Positions 48,158 through 59,204 of a stretch of DNA of 64,000 bases are shown here, piece after piece. Numbering within the stretch: the stretch's first letter is position 1; each line of letters opens with the position of its first letter. The notes beneath the pieces are model-generated. The model was not told the origin of the DNA. It ran no database searches and worked only from the letters and a program-made list of their open reading frames with translations. A program made the position numbers and the translations under genes. The DNA lies in contig NW_022098000.1 of NCBI RefSeq assembly GCF_002288925.2, forward strand, positions 21,551,205-21,615,204, written 5' to 3'. The DNA is from Delphinapterus leucas (lineage: Eukaryota > Chordata > Mammalia > Artiodactyla > Monodontidae).

Positions 48158-48214
48158 AAAAAGAGGCCTTTGACCCTTTATTAAGCACAAAACAATCACA
48201 AACCTAAGGTCAAC

Positions 48215-48425
48215 CTCTTCTTAAATTCGTGGTTATCAGGCTTGGCTGTATATTATAATTACCTGGGGTAGAATGAGTGCTAGGATTTTTAAAAAAATAC
48301 TGCTGCCAGGTCTCAGACCCAGTCTTATACACTGTATAATGGGTCTAATCTACAGCCTGGGCTTCAGGCTTTAAAAAGCTTCCCAGGAGATTCTAATGGG
48401 CAGCCAAAGCTGAGCATCATTCTCT
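48215..48425 (+). mobile_element. MER5-like DNA transposon fragment
   Basis: Text from ggcttggctgtatattataa through ctgctgccaggtctcagacc to caggagattctaatgggcag follows the MER5 pattern. Confidence 0.65.
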
Positions 48426-48429
48426 TACA

Positions 48430-48600
48430 TGAAAACACATTTTTACTCAGTACCAATTAAGTACCAGGCATTGTGCTGGGCACTTGTTATCTTTTATTTT
48501 ACTAACATGGAAATTGAGACTCACAGAGGTTGATTTGCTTACCATGACAGAGCAGCTAAGTGTTAAAGTTGGAAAGGAAAGAATAAAAGATCCTATGACC
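48430..48600 (-). mobile_element. MIR SINE fragment
   Basis: Reversed MIR text: agtaccaggcattgtgctgg and ggaaattgagactcacagag. Confidence 0.7.
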
Positions 48601-49440
48601 TTACACTCTTTTTTCCATTTACATCATAGTAGTTAAAAAATATGCTAGTGACTGCAGAAGCCAATGTCTGACCTTTGAAAATGTAGACATGAGTCAATGA
48701 AGACTAACTCATTGAAGATCAGGACAGTCCTCGGGATGCTATGTGAAGCCAGTTTTTAAACGTATATGGAAATAAAATCTGGGTGCCAAGCCTATTGGAT
48801 AGATATTTCCTTCTAATGTTTGAAAAACATTCTATTTTTCAAAACCCAGCAATGTCTCCTACTGAATTGGAAATTGCAGATTGTTAGAAGGGCCCAATGT
48901 CAGCCCTTGCTGAGTTGGGCATCAGAGGTGTATTTAGCCATTGAGGAGCAGGACCTGGGTGGCCACCACAAAGAAAATCAGGGCTGAGCTGTCCACAGGA
49001 TGGGACTCACAAAGGTGCCCTATAGCAGAGTCAGGTCACATTCATTGCCCCTGTTGTAAACTAGCTGGCTGTAGGCTGAGACTGTGTATCAGTTATGGAC
49101 ATCCAGACCGCTTAGAGACTCAGGGAGCAACTATTCCGTTAAGAAAAAGTAAACTAAGAAAAACAAGACTTCAACCAAACTCAACTCTAACTGTGGTGGA
49201 GAAGCTCAATGCCTGCCTGAAGGTGGCTTGTGACTTTCATGTGTGTGTGTGCTGTGTATTTTTTGGCTTGAATAACCTCTTATTCACAGTGCTATGCCTC
49301 AGGTGCCCCATTAATGCTTCCTTTTTCTTTCTAAATTTCCCTCCCTTCACGGTCTTTGCTCCATCCTTATAAACTCTTTGTCTGTTGGCTAAGAAACATC
49401 TGGAGTAAGCATGGATTGTGAACATTTTAGAGTCATGTCT
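48601..49440. other. Unrecognised single-copy-like DNA
   Basis: A plus frame of 143 codons at 48941-49372 has no recognisable domain and changes composition midway. No gene called. Confidence 0.4.
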
Positions 49441-49830
49441 AGAGCAGTGGGAACTATTTCAGAAAGAAAGAAAAATGTGAGACAAAGGCAGATGAGAAAA
49501 GGAAGTAGACACAAAGAATGAAACGGGCAGGTAGAGAAAGTGACAGGAAGGTACTTAAATAGACAGAGATAGAGAAGAACAGACAGTATAAGAAAGAATG
49601 AGACAGAGACAGAATCCCAGCAAGAGAGGATGGAGAGAAACAGAGACAGGAGCTCAGAGAGAGCTAGACATATATAGAGAGAGACAGGGAGACAGATAGA
49701 TAGACAGACAGAGGCAGCCAGTCAGCAATAGAGAGAGAGAAACAGAGACAGGCAGCAGAGAAGACCAAACAGGAGACAGAGGGGGTCAGGGGTGAAGGGA
49801 GAAAGAAAGAGAGACACATGTGCCGAGAGA
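49441..49830 (+). repeat. Purine-rich GACAGA low-complexity tract
   Basis: About 390 bp of the plus strand are dominated by A and G, built from diverged GAGA, GACAGA and GAAAGA units. The opposite strand is correspondingly pyrimidine-rich, and the open frames there are by-products of the repeat. Confidence 0.9.
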
Positions 49831-50340
49831 GGAGGCTGGGGGACAGAGGGAGGCTGACGGGGAGAAGGCAGTGAACAGAGGGGTGGGGCCAGCAGATGTG
49901 TGGTGTGGATGGCACTCTCACAGAGAAACGAGAAGCTGGGCTGCTGTGCCAGGAGGGACAGCCTTTCCATCGGAGCTGTTGAAGGGGATGAGTTCAGTCA
50001 TCCTAAATAGAAGAAGGATTCCTTCCTCCCCAAGCCCAACCCAGGCTCCATCTGGAGGGCGGTCTGATGAATGTGGCTTCTGACACCAGCACCCTGGGCC
50101 GTGGGAGGACCTCACGGAATACAGATGTGGGAACCGAGATCCTCGTGGTGGACGTGTGTGGCTTCCTGGCCAGCCCTTCTCCATTCACTCCGTTTTCAGT
50201 AACAACCTCCCATGTTCGTGGGGAACCACCCCTCCCCACCTCCATCCCCTGTGGGTTTGTGGCATTGGCAGTGCCTCCCACCACCCCCATCCCAGGGATA
50301 GTGTACAACTCAGGCTTCGTGTCTGATCCAGAGCATCAGC
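49831..50340. other. Unrecognised single-copy-like DNA
   Basis: Overlapping frames on both strands, none with a recognisable domain. Confidence 0.35.
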
Positions 50341-50738
50341 TTCCCCTGTGGTCAGTGACTGGCTCAGGGGTAGGCACATAACTCAAGGGAGACATATCAG
50401 AGCCAATCAGTCTCTTTTGGGGGTTTGTTTGGGCTCCAGGGTTTGCCCTCAGATCCAGACTTGAACCCTCGAGACATGTTGGCTGGAGCTGGGGCTGCCA
50501 TCCTGCCAACTTGCACAGTCTGAAGACGAAGCCAACACACAGAGCAGCAGAGAGTAAAATGAAGAACACTGCATTCTTGTGGCCTCTTCTGAACACTGTC
50601 CAAGCTGTTTCTGAAGTCAGAACTATCTCTAGAGTTTTTATTAACAAAAGCCAATAGATAACCTTCTTCTCTGACAGCAAAAACTAGTTCGAGTTGGAGT
50701 TTCTGTCACTTGCAACCAAATCCTAATTGATATAATGT
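50341..50738 (+). mobile_element. MLT1-type MaLR LTR
   Basis: Follows the distal half of an MLT1 LTR: catatcagagccaatcagtc, gaagacgaagccaacacac, then the terminal phrase ttggagtttctgtcacttgc and aaccaaatcctaattgat. Diverged. Confidence 0.6.
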
Positions 50739-50754
50739 TTTGGGTTATATCACC

Positions 50755-50885
50755 ACATTCTATAGACATGGAGTTTAAGTAACTTACCTAAGATTTTAGC
50801 TAGTTGGTGCCAGCACATGAACTGAGGTTTCACCTACCTCTACACCCTTGAACTCACTCTTTCCTTCTCTCCCCCTCATTTGATT
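50755..50885 (-). mobile_element. Possible MIR fragment
   Basis: Reversed MIR-like text: agacatggagtttaagtaac and tagttggtgccagcacatga. Diverged. Confidence 0.45.
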
Positions 50886-51324
50886 TTACAGTTAAGATAT
50901 CAGGCCCATTTCAAACAAATGGTTTTACTCTAGCGACTGCACAAGTTCTGGAAATGCCGACTCTAGGCAAAATTGCCAACCCCAGGCAATGCTTATCTTG
51001 GCTTAGCTATTTCCTTATTCTGTGATGTACTCCTCTCCCTTCCTAGCCATGGTAAGCAGAATATGACAGGTATCACAGATAATTTTATATGAACTTACCC
51101 AGTAGAACCTTTACCTTTTAAAAGAGACCCTGAAGGAGTAAACTTCTAATGCAGGAATTCCAAATATTGTAGCATATGGTTAGAGGACATACTTGGAGTT
51201 GCTGAACCGTCTTAGAATTCTCTGAACTGTCAGTGAGCACTAGGTCCAACAGTCATTTTATAAGATTGTAAATGAAACCTTACTGAAGAATCCTGAAAAA
51301 CATCCCCCATGTAACACATTTAGA

Positions 51325-51525
51325 GCGGTGGTACTCAAGCTTCACTGCGCATTAGACTCACTGGAGAGCTTGTTAAAACAGACTGCTGGCCCCATCCCCA
51401 GAGCCTCAGCTACAGTGGGTCTGGGGCAGGGCCTGAGAATTTGCATTTCTAAAAAGTTCCCAACTGATGCCGATGCTGCAGTTCTGTCTGGGTGGCACCC
51501 CACTTTGAAGATCAGGCTTAGATTT
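51325..51525 (+). mobile_element. MER5A-type DNA transposon
   Basis: Nearly complete MER5 order: gtggtactcaagcttcactg, ttagactcactggagagctt, ggcagggcctgagaatttgc, ending near cactttgaagatcag. Confidence 0.82.
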
Positions 51526-52074
51526 AAAAATACACCTCAGAGAGAGCTTGGCCGGCTGACATGAAACCTCCACACTGCCCTGCCCTAGTCCTAGATACTA
51601 GTAGACTAGGAGTAGACTACTTCCTTCCACCTCTCACCTCATCCCCCAGCAGAGATGCCGGCCAGAGCTGGAGGTGCAGCTTGGGCAATGGTGGAAGGGC
51701 CCCTGGTGCCCCACAGGTGAGCCCACTTGTGAATCAGATGCAGGACTACAGCCAGGGGTCCAGGAGGGCTAGGATCTGTTGATGCTTGTGTGGTGGGAAA
51801 ACATTTTTAAAATATGAATTCAGGGGTTTTTTTTCTTTCTGATAATTCCTATTACTCTAGGAACGTCCCCTACATACACCTCTCCCCCCACGCTAGAACC
51901 CTTTTATTCTCACTGCACCAAGCAAGGGCTGAGGTAGTACAAGAAACAAGAAGTCTATTTCCAGCTTTTGTGTGTCTAATCACACAGGCCTGCCTGTTTG
52001 GCTGTGTGGCCAGTACTGCGCACAGGGCACCGCTCCCAAAAGGCCCTCGCACTTGGGTCTGATGCTCTGCGGTG
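51526..52074. other. Unrecognised DNA
   Basis: No gene or named repeat. Confidence 0.35.
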
Positions 52075-52675
52075 GCTACCTTGAAATTCTTAATAGTTTT
52101 AGCTTTGAACCTGACTTGTAAAGCAGACCACAGGACACTGGAGCTTGCACCGGGGGCCTGGAGCCTCAGCTCTTGTGCATCCTGCCTCCACTGTGTCTGG
52201 CTTGGGATCCCTGAGGTTCGCCCCCCCTACCCCCTGTACCCTGGTGCCACAGGCCCTGCCAGCCTCCCTTTGCCTGGGCCGTGCTCCGCTAGCTCTCTCC
52301 ACAACTGGCGCAGGCCTGGGCGCGGTTGTGGGCACTGGGGGTGTCAGGGCCTGGTGCACCCACCCCACGGCATCTGGGGGTGGGATTCAAGGAATCTGCC
52401 TTTTGGCCTCAGGCTGAGGGTACCACAGACATCGTGGGGTGTGCAACTTGGTGAGGTCTCTTGCCCACCCATCCAGGACCAAGTATGTACATGTGTACCG
52501 GCGTGAAGGTGGCCATCCCTTGAGGATTGGCTGTCCGCTGTGGGCTGGCACTGTGGGCCCTTGGGAAGGGGATGTTGACTTCCCCAGCCCCAACCCAGCT
52601 CGGTGTTTTCATTTTGCATGGAGTCTGGCAAACGATGTAGCTACCCCAAACACAGGCTTGAAATAGCCCACAGAG
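52075..52675. other. GC-rich segment, old repeat edges
   Basis: The ends (ttgaaattcttaatagtttt at the left, cggtgttttcattttgcatg at the right) resemble parts of one diverged mammalian repeat that I cannot name. The GC-rich middle keeps several frames open on both strands, including a plus frame of 144 codons at 52072-52506 that starts with a hydrophobic stretch. I see no domain and treat it as composition-driven. Confidence 0.35.
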
Positions 52676-53145
52676 ACCTCTACACCCCAGAATAGCAGAG
52701 ATGAAAGGAAGTGCATAGCTAGCCCCACGGAGGTTTTTGCTTTTCCCAGCACCACGTGGGAAAAGAAGACCCATCCTTTGCACTCAAAGTAGTAAGAAGT
52801 TGAGCTGACAGCAAGCTGGAACTGGGGGGGCCTTGGGTCAGGGATCACTTAGCAGTGACCAGAACAGTCCAAAGGCCAGGTAGGAGCAGGCATAATAGAG
52901 GGGAGGCCAGCATGGATAGATGGTGACCCAGACTAGGTGGATATGTGCGTGTGTATAAAGCCCACTTTGACAGACTAAACTCCTGCCATCAGATGAAATG
53001 GAGGTTTGAAGTAGAAAATAAGTTGGTTTACAGAAAAAAGAATATTAAATGTCTACTTTCCTGAATTTATAAGTTGAGGTTCATACCTGATACACTTGCC
53101 CCCAAAAATGGGAAAAGGAGTTTATAGAGACGTGGGGTTAAGAAT
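52676..53145. other. Unrecognised DNA
   Basis: No gene or named repeat. Confidence 0.35.
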
Positions 53146-53149
53146 ATAC

Positions 53150-53455
53150 AAGAAGGGGAGGGATAAACTGGGAGATTGGGATTGACATATACACACTACT
53201 ATATATAAAATAGATAACTAATAAGAACCTACTGTATAGCACAGGGAACTCTACTCAACACTCTGTAATGGCCTATATGGAAAAGAATCTAAAAAAAGAG
53301 TGGACATATGTATATGTATAACTGATTCACTTTGCTGTACATCTGAAACTAACGTAACATTGTAAATCAACTACACTCCAATAAAAATTTTTATAAAAAA
53401 TAATTTATTTTGAATATAAATAAATTTATTTAAGCCCATTAAAAAAAAAAAAAAG
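53150..53455 (+). mobile_element. L1 3' UTR, cetartiodactyl type
   Basis: Very short 5'-truncated L1 holding only the 3' untranslated region (gcacagggaactctactcaa, ataactgattcactttgctg, aatcaactacactccaataa). An AT-rich stretch and a poly-A run at 53440-53457 follow. It is the opposite-strand counterpart of the 3' end at about 12470-12600. Confidence 0.85.
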
Positions 53456-53459
53456 AAGA

Positions 53460-55724
53460 ACGTGCAAGAAAAGGCAACCTCTTACAGACTGGGAGCTGAG
53501 AGTCTGGTCAGCCTGGCAAGGAACCACCATTCAGAGGGTCTAAGAAGGGAACTCTGGACACTACCCTCAAGAGACAAATCACCAAGGGTCAAGAAATATC
53601 AGGACCAAGGCTGGTCAGAGGAAGCCAACCTAAGAAGCAGTGTCGTGGCACACTTCGAAGCTTCCTTATAAGAGAGCTGTTTAAACTGTTCATTACAATA
53701 TTTTGTTCTATCATGGATACATGTTCCTTTTGTACTTAATGTGGGAGAACACTTTCCTTAAAGCACCTTCGCTACAGGGGTTTAGGAATAAAACAATGTT
53801 GGTTGCTAGGGGCGCCATCCCCAGGCAAGGCAAGATCAGTACTCGATGAAAGTGAGCAGGAGATAAGTCAGAAAGACTGGAAGGAAGGAGGGAAGTGACC
53901 TCAGCCTGATATTTTAATGAAAAAAAAAATGGGATGTTTCTTTTTTCTTTTTATTTCTAATTTTTCTGCAACAAACATGCTTTACTTGTGCAGTTTTTAC
54001 AAGAGGGGAAAATCTCTAAAACAAAAGAAAATTGGAGGGACACACAATACCTGCGGTGAAGATGTATTTATGATGCTAATCTGCCTTTCTCTGCATTCGG
54101 GAGGAGAGGAGAAATAAAGGAAGAAAAATCCTAAACATAGACTATCTGTCACATTCTCTTTCCATTAGCCGGATCCATATATAAATGAAAGAACAAACAT
54201 TCCCAGGGAGCAACCGGAAAGTTGTGGCGGCGGGAAGGTCCCCCTAAGGGGGCCGGGTCTTCAGAGGAAGAAAGTCCACCTGCAGGACCCCTTCTCAAGG
54301 AGTCAGCTTAGACTAAATGGCAGCCCATCTGGAGGATGCACCCCAGCAGGTTGCTGGGCTTTTGAGACTGCAAGGTGGGGGCAGGGAGTGGATTCTGTGG
54401 CCAGACCAGCCCCATGTCGATAAAAATTCTTATATAATCAAGTATGTTCCAGGTTGCAGCAAATTATACAAAACTCAGATAAAACCAAAACCACTACATC
54501 CAAAGTGCACGGATAGTTCCCTGGAGCTCCCTGGAAGTGGATTTGACTTAGGAAGGGTTTTAACTTCTCCGTTTGGTGCCAAACCTGCCATAAGAGAGAA
54601 CTCCTGATATGGATGCAATTCATACCTGTGATAAATCAGGACAGAAAAAGCCATTCAAAAACCCAAAGCAGCCACACAGAACAAAAAGGAAGCAGAGAAA
54701 GCAGACTCGGAGAGAAATGGCATTTGATCACTCAGAGCAGATTACTGATTTGTTCTTATGGAATCAGACGGAGTGAAAAAAGGGACTTCAGAAGGGGGTC
54801 AAGTCCTCAACTCACTTGAAAGAGTGTGCACCCTACTTGGCTGGGTGCCCTTCTCCACCGGTGTGGCCTCTATGTAAAGAGAACTGGGTCCTGGTTCTCA
54901 GAAGCTTGTGTTTCCTCTCTGTCAGGGATCCTGTTTAGCTCATGATGGGAATTTTGTCTTCAGCAGCATCAGTTTTCAAAATTCCTCACACGGGCACAAA
55001 ATTAAAAGGGAAGTGGAGCCCCTTTGGGATGCTTTATCTCATGAATCATCCGTCCCTTCCTGACTCTCCTGGGAATCCCATCCACGTACAGAGGTCCCAT
55101 TGACTCCTGTGGTCCCTGTCAAAGCCAACTTCAAGAATGGAAAAGATGAACCCTAGTCGATTTCATGTTGAACTCACCAGCTAAATTCTGTTGCCGGCAA
55201 GGGTCAGAGCAGCCTAGGATTAAAGAGGCAGAAATAAAAGAGCCTGCTATTCAAGAACCTGGGGGTTTCTTGCATTGTGATTGTAAATGGATTCCAATAA
55301 TTTATATGCAGATAGATGAATGGGCCATAGAGTTCTGCAGAGTTTTTTTAAACTTACTGTTCAGCCTGTTTAGGTGATAATTAGGCTGTAAACACGTGCA
55401 ACTAAAGGAAGTACCTCATCAATTTCATTTTATTTTCTTTTAATCCTAGAACAGGTAAAAGAGTTTAAGAAAGTTCATTGAAACCTACGCAACCCAAACC
55501 CTTTCCAAAGAGGTAGCAACTTTGGTTTTTGAAATACTTATCTGATTTAAAGCTTCAACAAGAAAAATTATTTTTAAAATAAACTCAGGTTAGCTCTGTT
55601 CTGTATGCCTCACTCTCCCAGGAAGAGAAGAGAGAATTGACCATGGAATGGTCATCAGAAATTTGTTCTTTGGAAACATGAGTATTTCTGTGTTATTTGT
55701 AAATAAATCATATGACTGATTTGT
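53460..55724. other. Mostly unrecognised single-copy-like DNA
   Basis: A patch at about 53910-54015 (tttctaatttttctgcaaca) resembles an L1ME 3' end. Otherwise no gene, RNA or named repeat. This is among the longest repeat-poor stretches here. Confidence 0.4.
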
Positions 55725-55850
55725 TCACTCATTCATTCATCCGTTCACTTTGTTCATTCAATGAAAATCTGTTAAGTCTCTTCCATATGCCAGGCCCTGT
55801 GCTAGGCCCAGGTGAGTAAAATGAAATTAGATGGATTCTGGTTCTATGTC
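55725..55850 (+). mobile_element. Possible L2 fragment
   Basis: ATTC-rich start followed by catatgccaggccctgtgct, a common L2 phrase. Confidence 0.5.
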
Positions 55851-55859
55851 AGATGGGGT

Positions 55860-57365
55860 AGGCAGCCCTGTGTCTTCCACTGAATGCAGCTATAAAACCT
55901 CGACGGAATACACGGAGCAGGTATTTGCAATGAAAAGTAAATAGTAGCAGGTGGATTGGAGACAAGACCAGAATTTGAAGTACCACTGTACTGGTGGGGA
56001 GTCTGACACTTTTTTTCCCTCTGGTATCCCCTGGCCTGGCCTTGCCTCAGGGCAGCCCCAGACCTAGAGGTGAACCTTGGCAAGGATGGAGAATGAAGGC
56101 TCCAGGAGACGCTGTCTAGTTCTGACACAAGGAGTGAGAAAGAGGTCTCCTGACATTCAGAGAGAATGGGGAAAATTCCCCATTTTTCTTTCTCCTTCTT
56201 TTTCTTTTCCTTAATCTCTCACACGACCTAGACTGTGATGGCCCACAGGTACCTAAAAACTCTGAGGGAGAGGAATCTTCCTCTCCAATCAGAAGAACTG
56301 GCCCAAGAGAATAGCACAAACGCCTGTTGCTTTTTTCTGTCTTCCCGCCATTTGGCCCTTGTAACGATGGATCTGATTCTCTTCTTGATGTTCAATTGCT
56401 CATAGCTCTCAAGCCCTACCACTCCCCCTTCCCTTTCTGCCACACATCTGGGCAAAACTGATAGAAAGCTCAGATACTCCCTTGTAACTAGCAGGCGGCT
56501 CAAACCATGGAGCTCCAGCTCCAGGAACTCACCCCAGCCTCATCCCCCAGCATCACAAACACCAAGCAGGCCTCCTTTCCTGGCTCTCTCAAGCCATTTT
56601 CAGACCAGCTTGGGAGCTCTCCCTGCTCTCTCCAGAATGTGAATAATAAACCTTTTCATGCTCTATTGTTGTATGTGTGGCATTATTGATCTTAATATCC
56701 AAACTAAAAAAAAACTGGGGATGGGGGTCTATCTCACTCTCACTTAGTGACCCCAACAGCTCCAGACACGGGCACAGTTAAGGGAAATGCATAGCAGATG
56801 AGGGTCAAAAAGGGACACTTCGGGGAACCAGAGAGCACCAGGGAGATCTCAAAAGATCTCAGAGAGGAGGCAGCTTGGGGTGCTGCTCAAGTTGTTTAAG
56901 AATTTGGGCTTATTCCCAAGCTGTGTATGTGTGAATCTGACCATGAAGAGTCTATGGGAGACTGAGAAATAAACCACGGGAGAGATCACCGCCCACCGCC
57001 AGACTGGCCACTAGGTGGTGTACACACCAGATAGATCAGAAGAGCCCTGCAAAGGCTTTGAAAACAACTGATATTGCAAACACCTCCCACAGCAAGTTGG
57101 TCAGCCCTTGAAGCCTGAAAGCAGTTAGGTTGATTGCCTGCTAAAACAGAAATGTCAACATTTTATAGGATTCAGACAAGACTCAGAGTCTCATACATAA
57201 TTTCAAAGTGTCCAGGATTCAATCCAAAATTATTCAGCATACCAAGAACCAGGAAAATCTCCACTCTAATAAATACATACAATTGTTAAACTTCATAAAC
57301 TGTACACAAAAAGTCAAATTTGCTGTATGTCAAAAAAAATTTAAATTATTACAATTTTAATAATG
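55860..57365 (+). mobile_element. Old L1 5' region split by an LTR
   Basis: About 55960-56115 and 56755-57235 resemble old L1 5' untranslated sequence (caaagtgtccaggattcaat, accaagaaccaggaaaatct). The end at 57240-57365 resembles an L1 tail. An LTR-like block lies between the two parts. Confidence 0.5.
56150..56712 (+). mobile_element. LTR-like block, probably ERV1 class
   Basis: The block ends with an R/U5-like segment: gtgaataataaacc (AATAAA signal at about 56644), then a T-rich tail. The upstream part has the promoter-side look of a gammaretroviral-type LTR (cctctccaatcagaag). I could not fix TG...CA ends or a duplication. No retroviral genes adjoin. Confidence 0.45.
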
Positions 57366-57839
57366 TCCTTCACTTACAAGAAGCACACAACCTAGGGCAG
57401 GAAATAGAATAAAAAATTGATAATGACATAACCGTTAGTAACTGTGATGTTAGAGGTGGACAGGATACTGTAGATGCACGAAGGATACCTAACCCAATCT
57501 GGAGAGCAGGGCATCAGAAGATTGAGATCAGCTTCCTGGAAGCACAGATGCTTAAGTCTTAAAGAATAAGTAGGCAAAGAGGAGGTAGGTGAAGAAGTAG
57601 AAGGTATTCACACACAAGTAAGGGGCTGCAGGAGCAAAGCAGGCACTGGGAACTACAAACAGTTCTGTTTTGTTGAGGTTCTAGCTGCCAAGTGGGAAGG
57701 GGCAGAAAAGAATCTTGGAATGACCAGGATCCAGCCATAGAAGGCTTCATCATATACTACATTTAACCCTCTAGGTCATCCTATCTAGAATCTGATCTTA
57801 GTTCTGTCAACATTAACAGAATGGTCATAATGAAATCAT
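57366..57839. other. Unrecognised, possibly L2
   Basis: Phrases such as aagtaggcaaagaggaggta resemble decayed L2, but the match is weak. Confidence 0.35.
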
Positions 57840-58243
57840 GGCATCCCTCTAGGTTTTGGCTTCCTGTGGCAGAAACTATAGGTGTGCCACTGATACCTGT
57901 GTGGTCCTCTGTTTCCCAGCCTGCTTTGCAGTTGGGTTGGCTGTGGGATGGATGCATTCTGCCTAACGGATGTGAGTGGAAGTGATGAATGGAATACTCA
58001 GGGCTTGGATGTCTAAAGTGGCCAGGTGCCTTTCCTCAATCCTCTTCCCTTTTCCCATGGACCTTAGAGGCCATGTGTTGAAAGGACATGCAAGAAGATG
58101 GAAGTAACCTGGATCACTGAGTCATCACTTGAAGGAGATGCCTGACCAGGAGTTTGCACAAGGGAGCAATAAAGTTTTCTTATGTTAAGCCACTGAGATT
58201 TCATGGTTTATTAGTGCATCATACTCTAGCCTATCTAATACAG
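57840..58243 (+). mobile_element. MLT1-type MaLR solo LTR
   Basis: Follows the MLT1 pattern to its terminus: gccatgtgttgaaaggacat, tgatgcctgaccagg-type text, gttaagccactgagatttca, and the end ctagcctatctaatacag. No internal region follows. Confidence 0.75.
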
Positions 58244-58263
58244 TTTCTCCCTCCATCTCTTTA

Positions 58264-58647
58264 TCAAGAGCAAGATAGCTGCCTGCCAAAGTCTTTTCCA
58301 GCTCCATAAATCCAACTTTTAGATAAGTCTCTCCTCCAGTTGTCTGGCTTCTTCCTGGTGCTTTGCCTATATTTCTTGGGATCAGTCCTACCTATACTCT
58401 TCCTTTCCAGGATATTCTGAATCTTGCGCTGGAGAAAGGTCATGATGCCAGAGACACTAGGATTAGATAGGTCCTCAAAGCTCACCTTGTATACCTTACT
58501 TTGTAGTGTCTGACTCGCCTCTCCAACACCCCTGCTATGTGGTGGTCCAGGGTCTTCTTGAAAATCTCTAGTAACTGGAAACACTCCTCCGACTATACAA
58601 AAGTTCTTCCTCCCCAAACATTCTAAATAAAGGGACACACTGACCAT
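58264..58647 (-). CDS. Unidentified 127-codon open frame
   Basis: A minus-strand ATG-to-stop frame. An in-frame stop lies just upstream of the ATG, and the frame ends at TGA. The predicted product begins MVSVSLYLECLG, has a serine- and proline-bearing middle and a basic C-terminal half (RKIQNILERKS, then KKYRQSTRKKP). There is no signal peptide, membrane segment or domain that I know. It begins right beside an MLT1 LTR. Part of it (around agattttcaagaagaccctg on the minus strand) faintly resembles untranslated tails of L3/CR1-type LINEs, so a decayed repeat is as likely as a gene. It is listed because no recognised repeat explains it. Confidence 0.2.
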   Translation of the reverse strand: MVSVSLYLECLGRKNFCIVGGVFPVTRDFQEDPGPPHSRGVGEASQTLQSKVYKVSFEDLSNPSVSGIMTFLQRKIQNILERKSIGRTDPKKYRQSTRKKPDNWRRDLSKSWIYGAGKDFGRQLSCS

Positions 58648-59200
58648 AATTCATAATCCCCATGGACTGTGCTTAAATCCCCCTATTTTATTTTTCAAAT
58701 GAATGAGTAGTAATTCCATTCAAATGAATGAGTTTTAATTCTGTTTGGGACATCTGAGCCTTTTCCTGACCTCTTCCCATCATGACAACAGTTCTTTTCT
58801 TCTTTATACAATGAACTATTTATTTGGTGGGAGTATTGCCTCTGTGTGACAGTCCAGAAATTTCTCTTTTATCCATCAACTCCCTTATCCCCATGAGTAA
58901 AGAGCTTTCTTTGAAAGAAGCCTGTCTAGAATGTCAAGGACAAGATCTGATAAGCAATAGTAGTCTTGAAGTTCACATCTTTGGAAGTTTTAAGTCTATC
59001 TGTATGTCCATGGGGTTTCTCTGAAACCACATACATCTTTTAAAAGTCAACACACCTAAACAAGACAACAGAAGGGAACATCTTCATCTGGATGGAAAGT
59101 TTTAACATGAAAGCTTTTTGTAGTGAGGGACTCTGATGATTTGACCAAATGTCTGTTTAGTGCATAATGCTAGATAGTCCTTGAATAATGTCAAGCACAA
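58648..59200. other. Unrecognised DNA
   Basis: Contains a local direct repeat of the aatgaatgagt phrase near 58700-58732. No gene or named repeat. Confidence 0.35.
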
Positions 59201-59204
59201 CCCA

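Noticed and set aside
47684..48184. A plus-strand open frame of 166 codons
   Set aside because: It runs through two opposite CHR SINEs and their poly-A tails. The encoded text is translated SINE with no protein resemblance.
49664..49970. Minus-strand serine- and leucine-rich frames
   Set aside because: They are translations of the pyrimidine strand of the GACAGA tract.
52072..52506. A plus-strand frame of 144 codons starting with a signal-peptide-like segment
   Set aside because: Competing frames of similar length are open on both strands of this GC-rich segment, the edges look repeat-derived, and no domain is seen.
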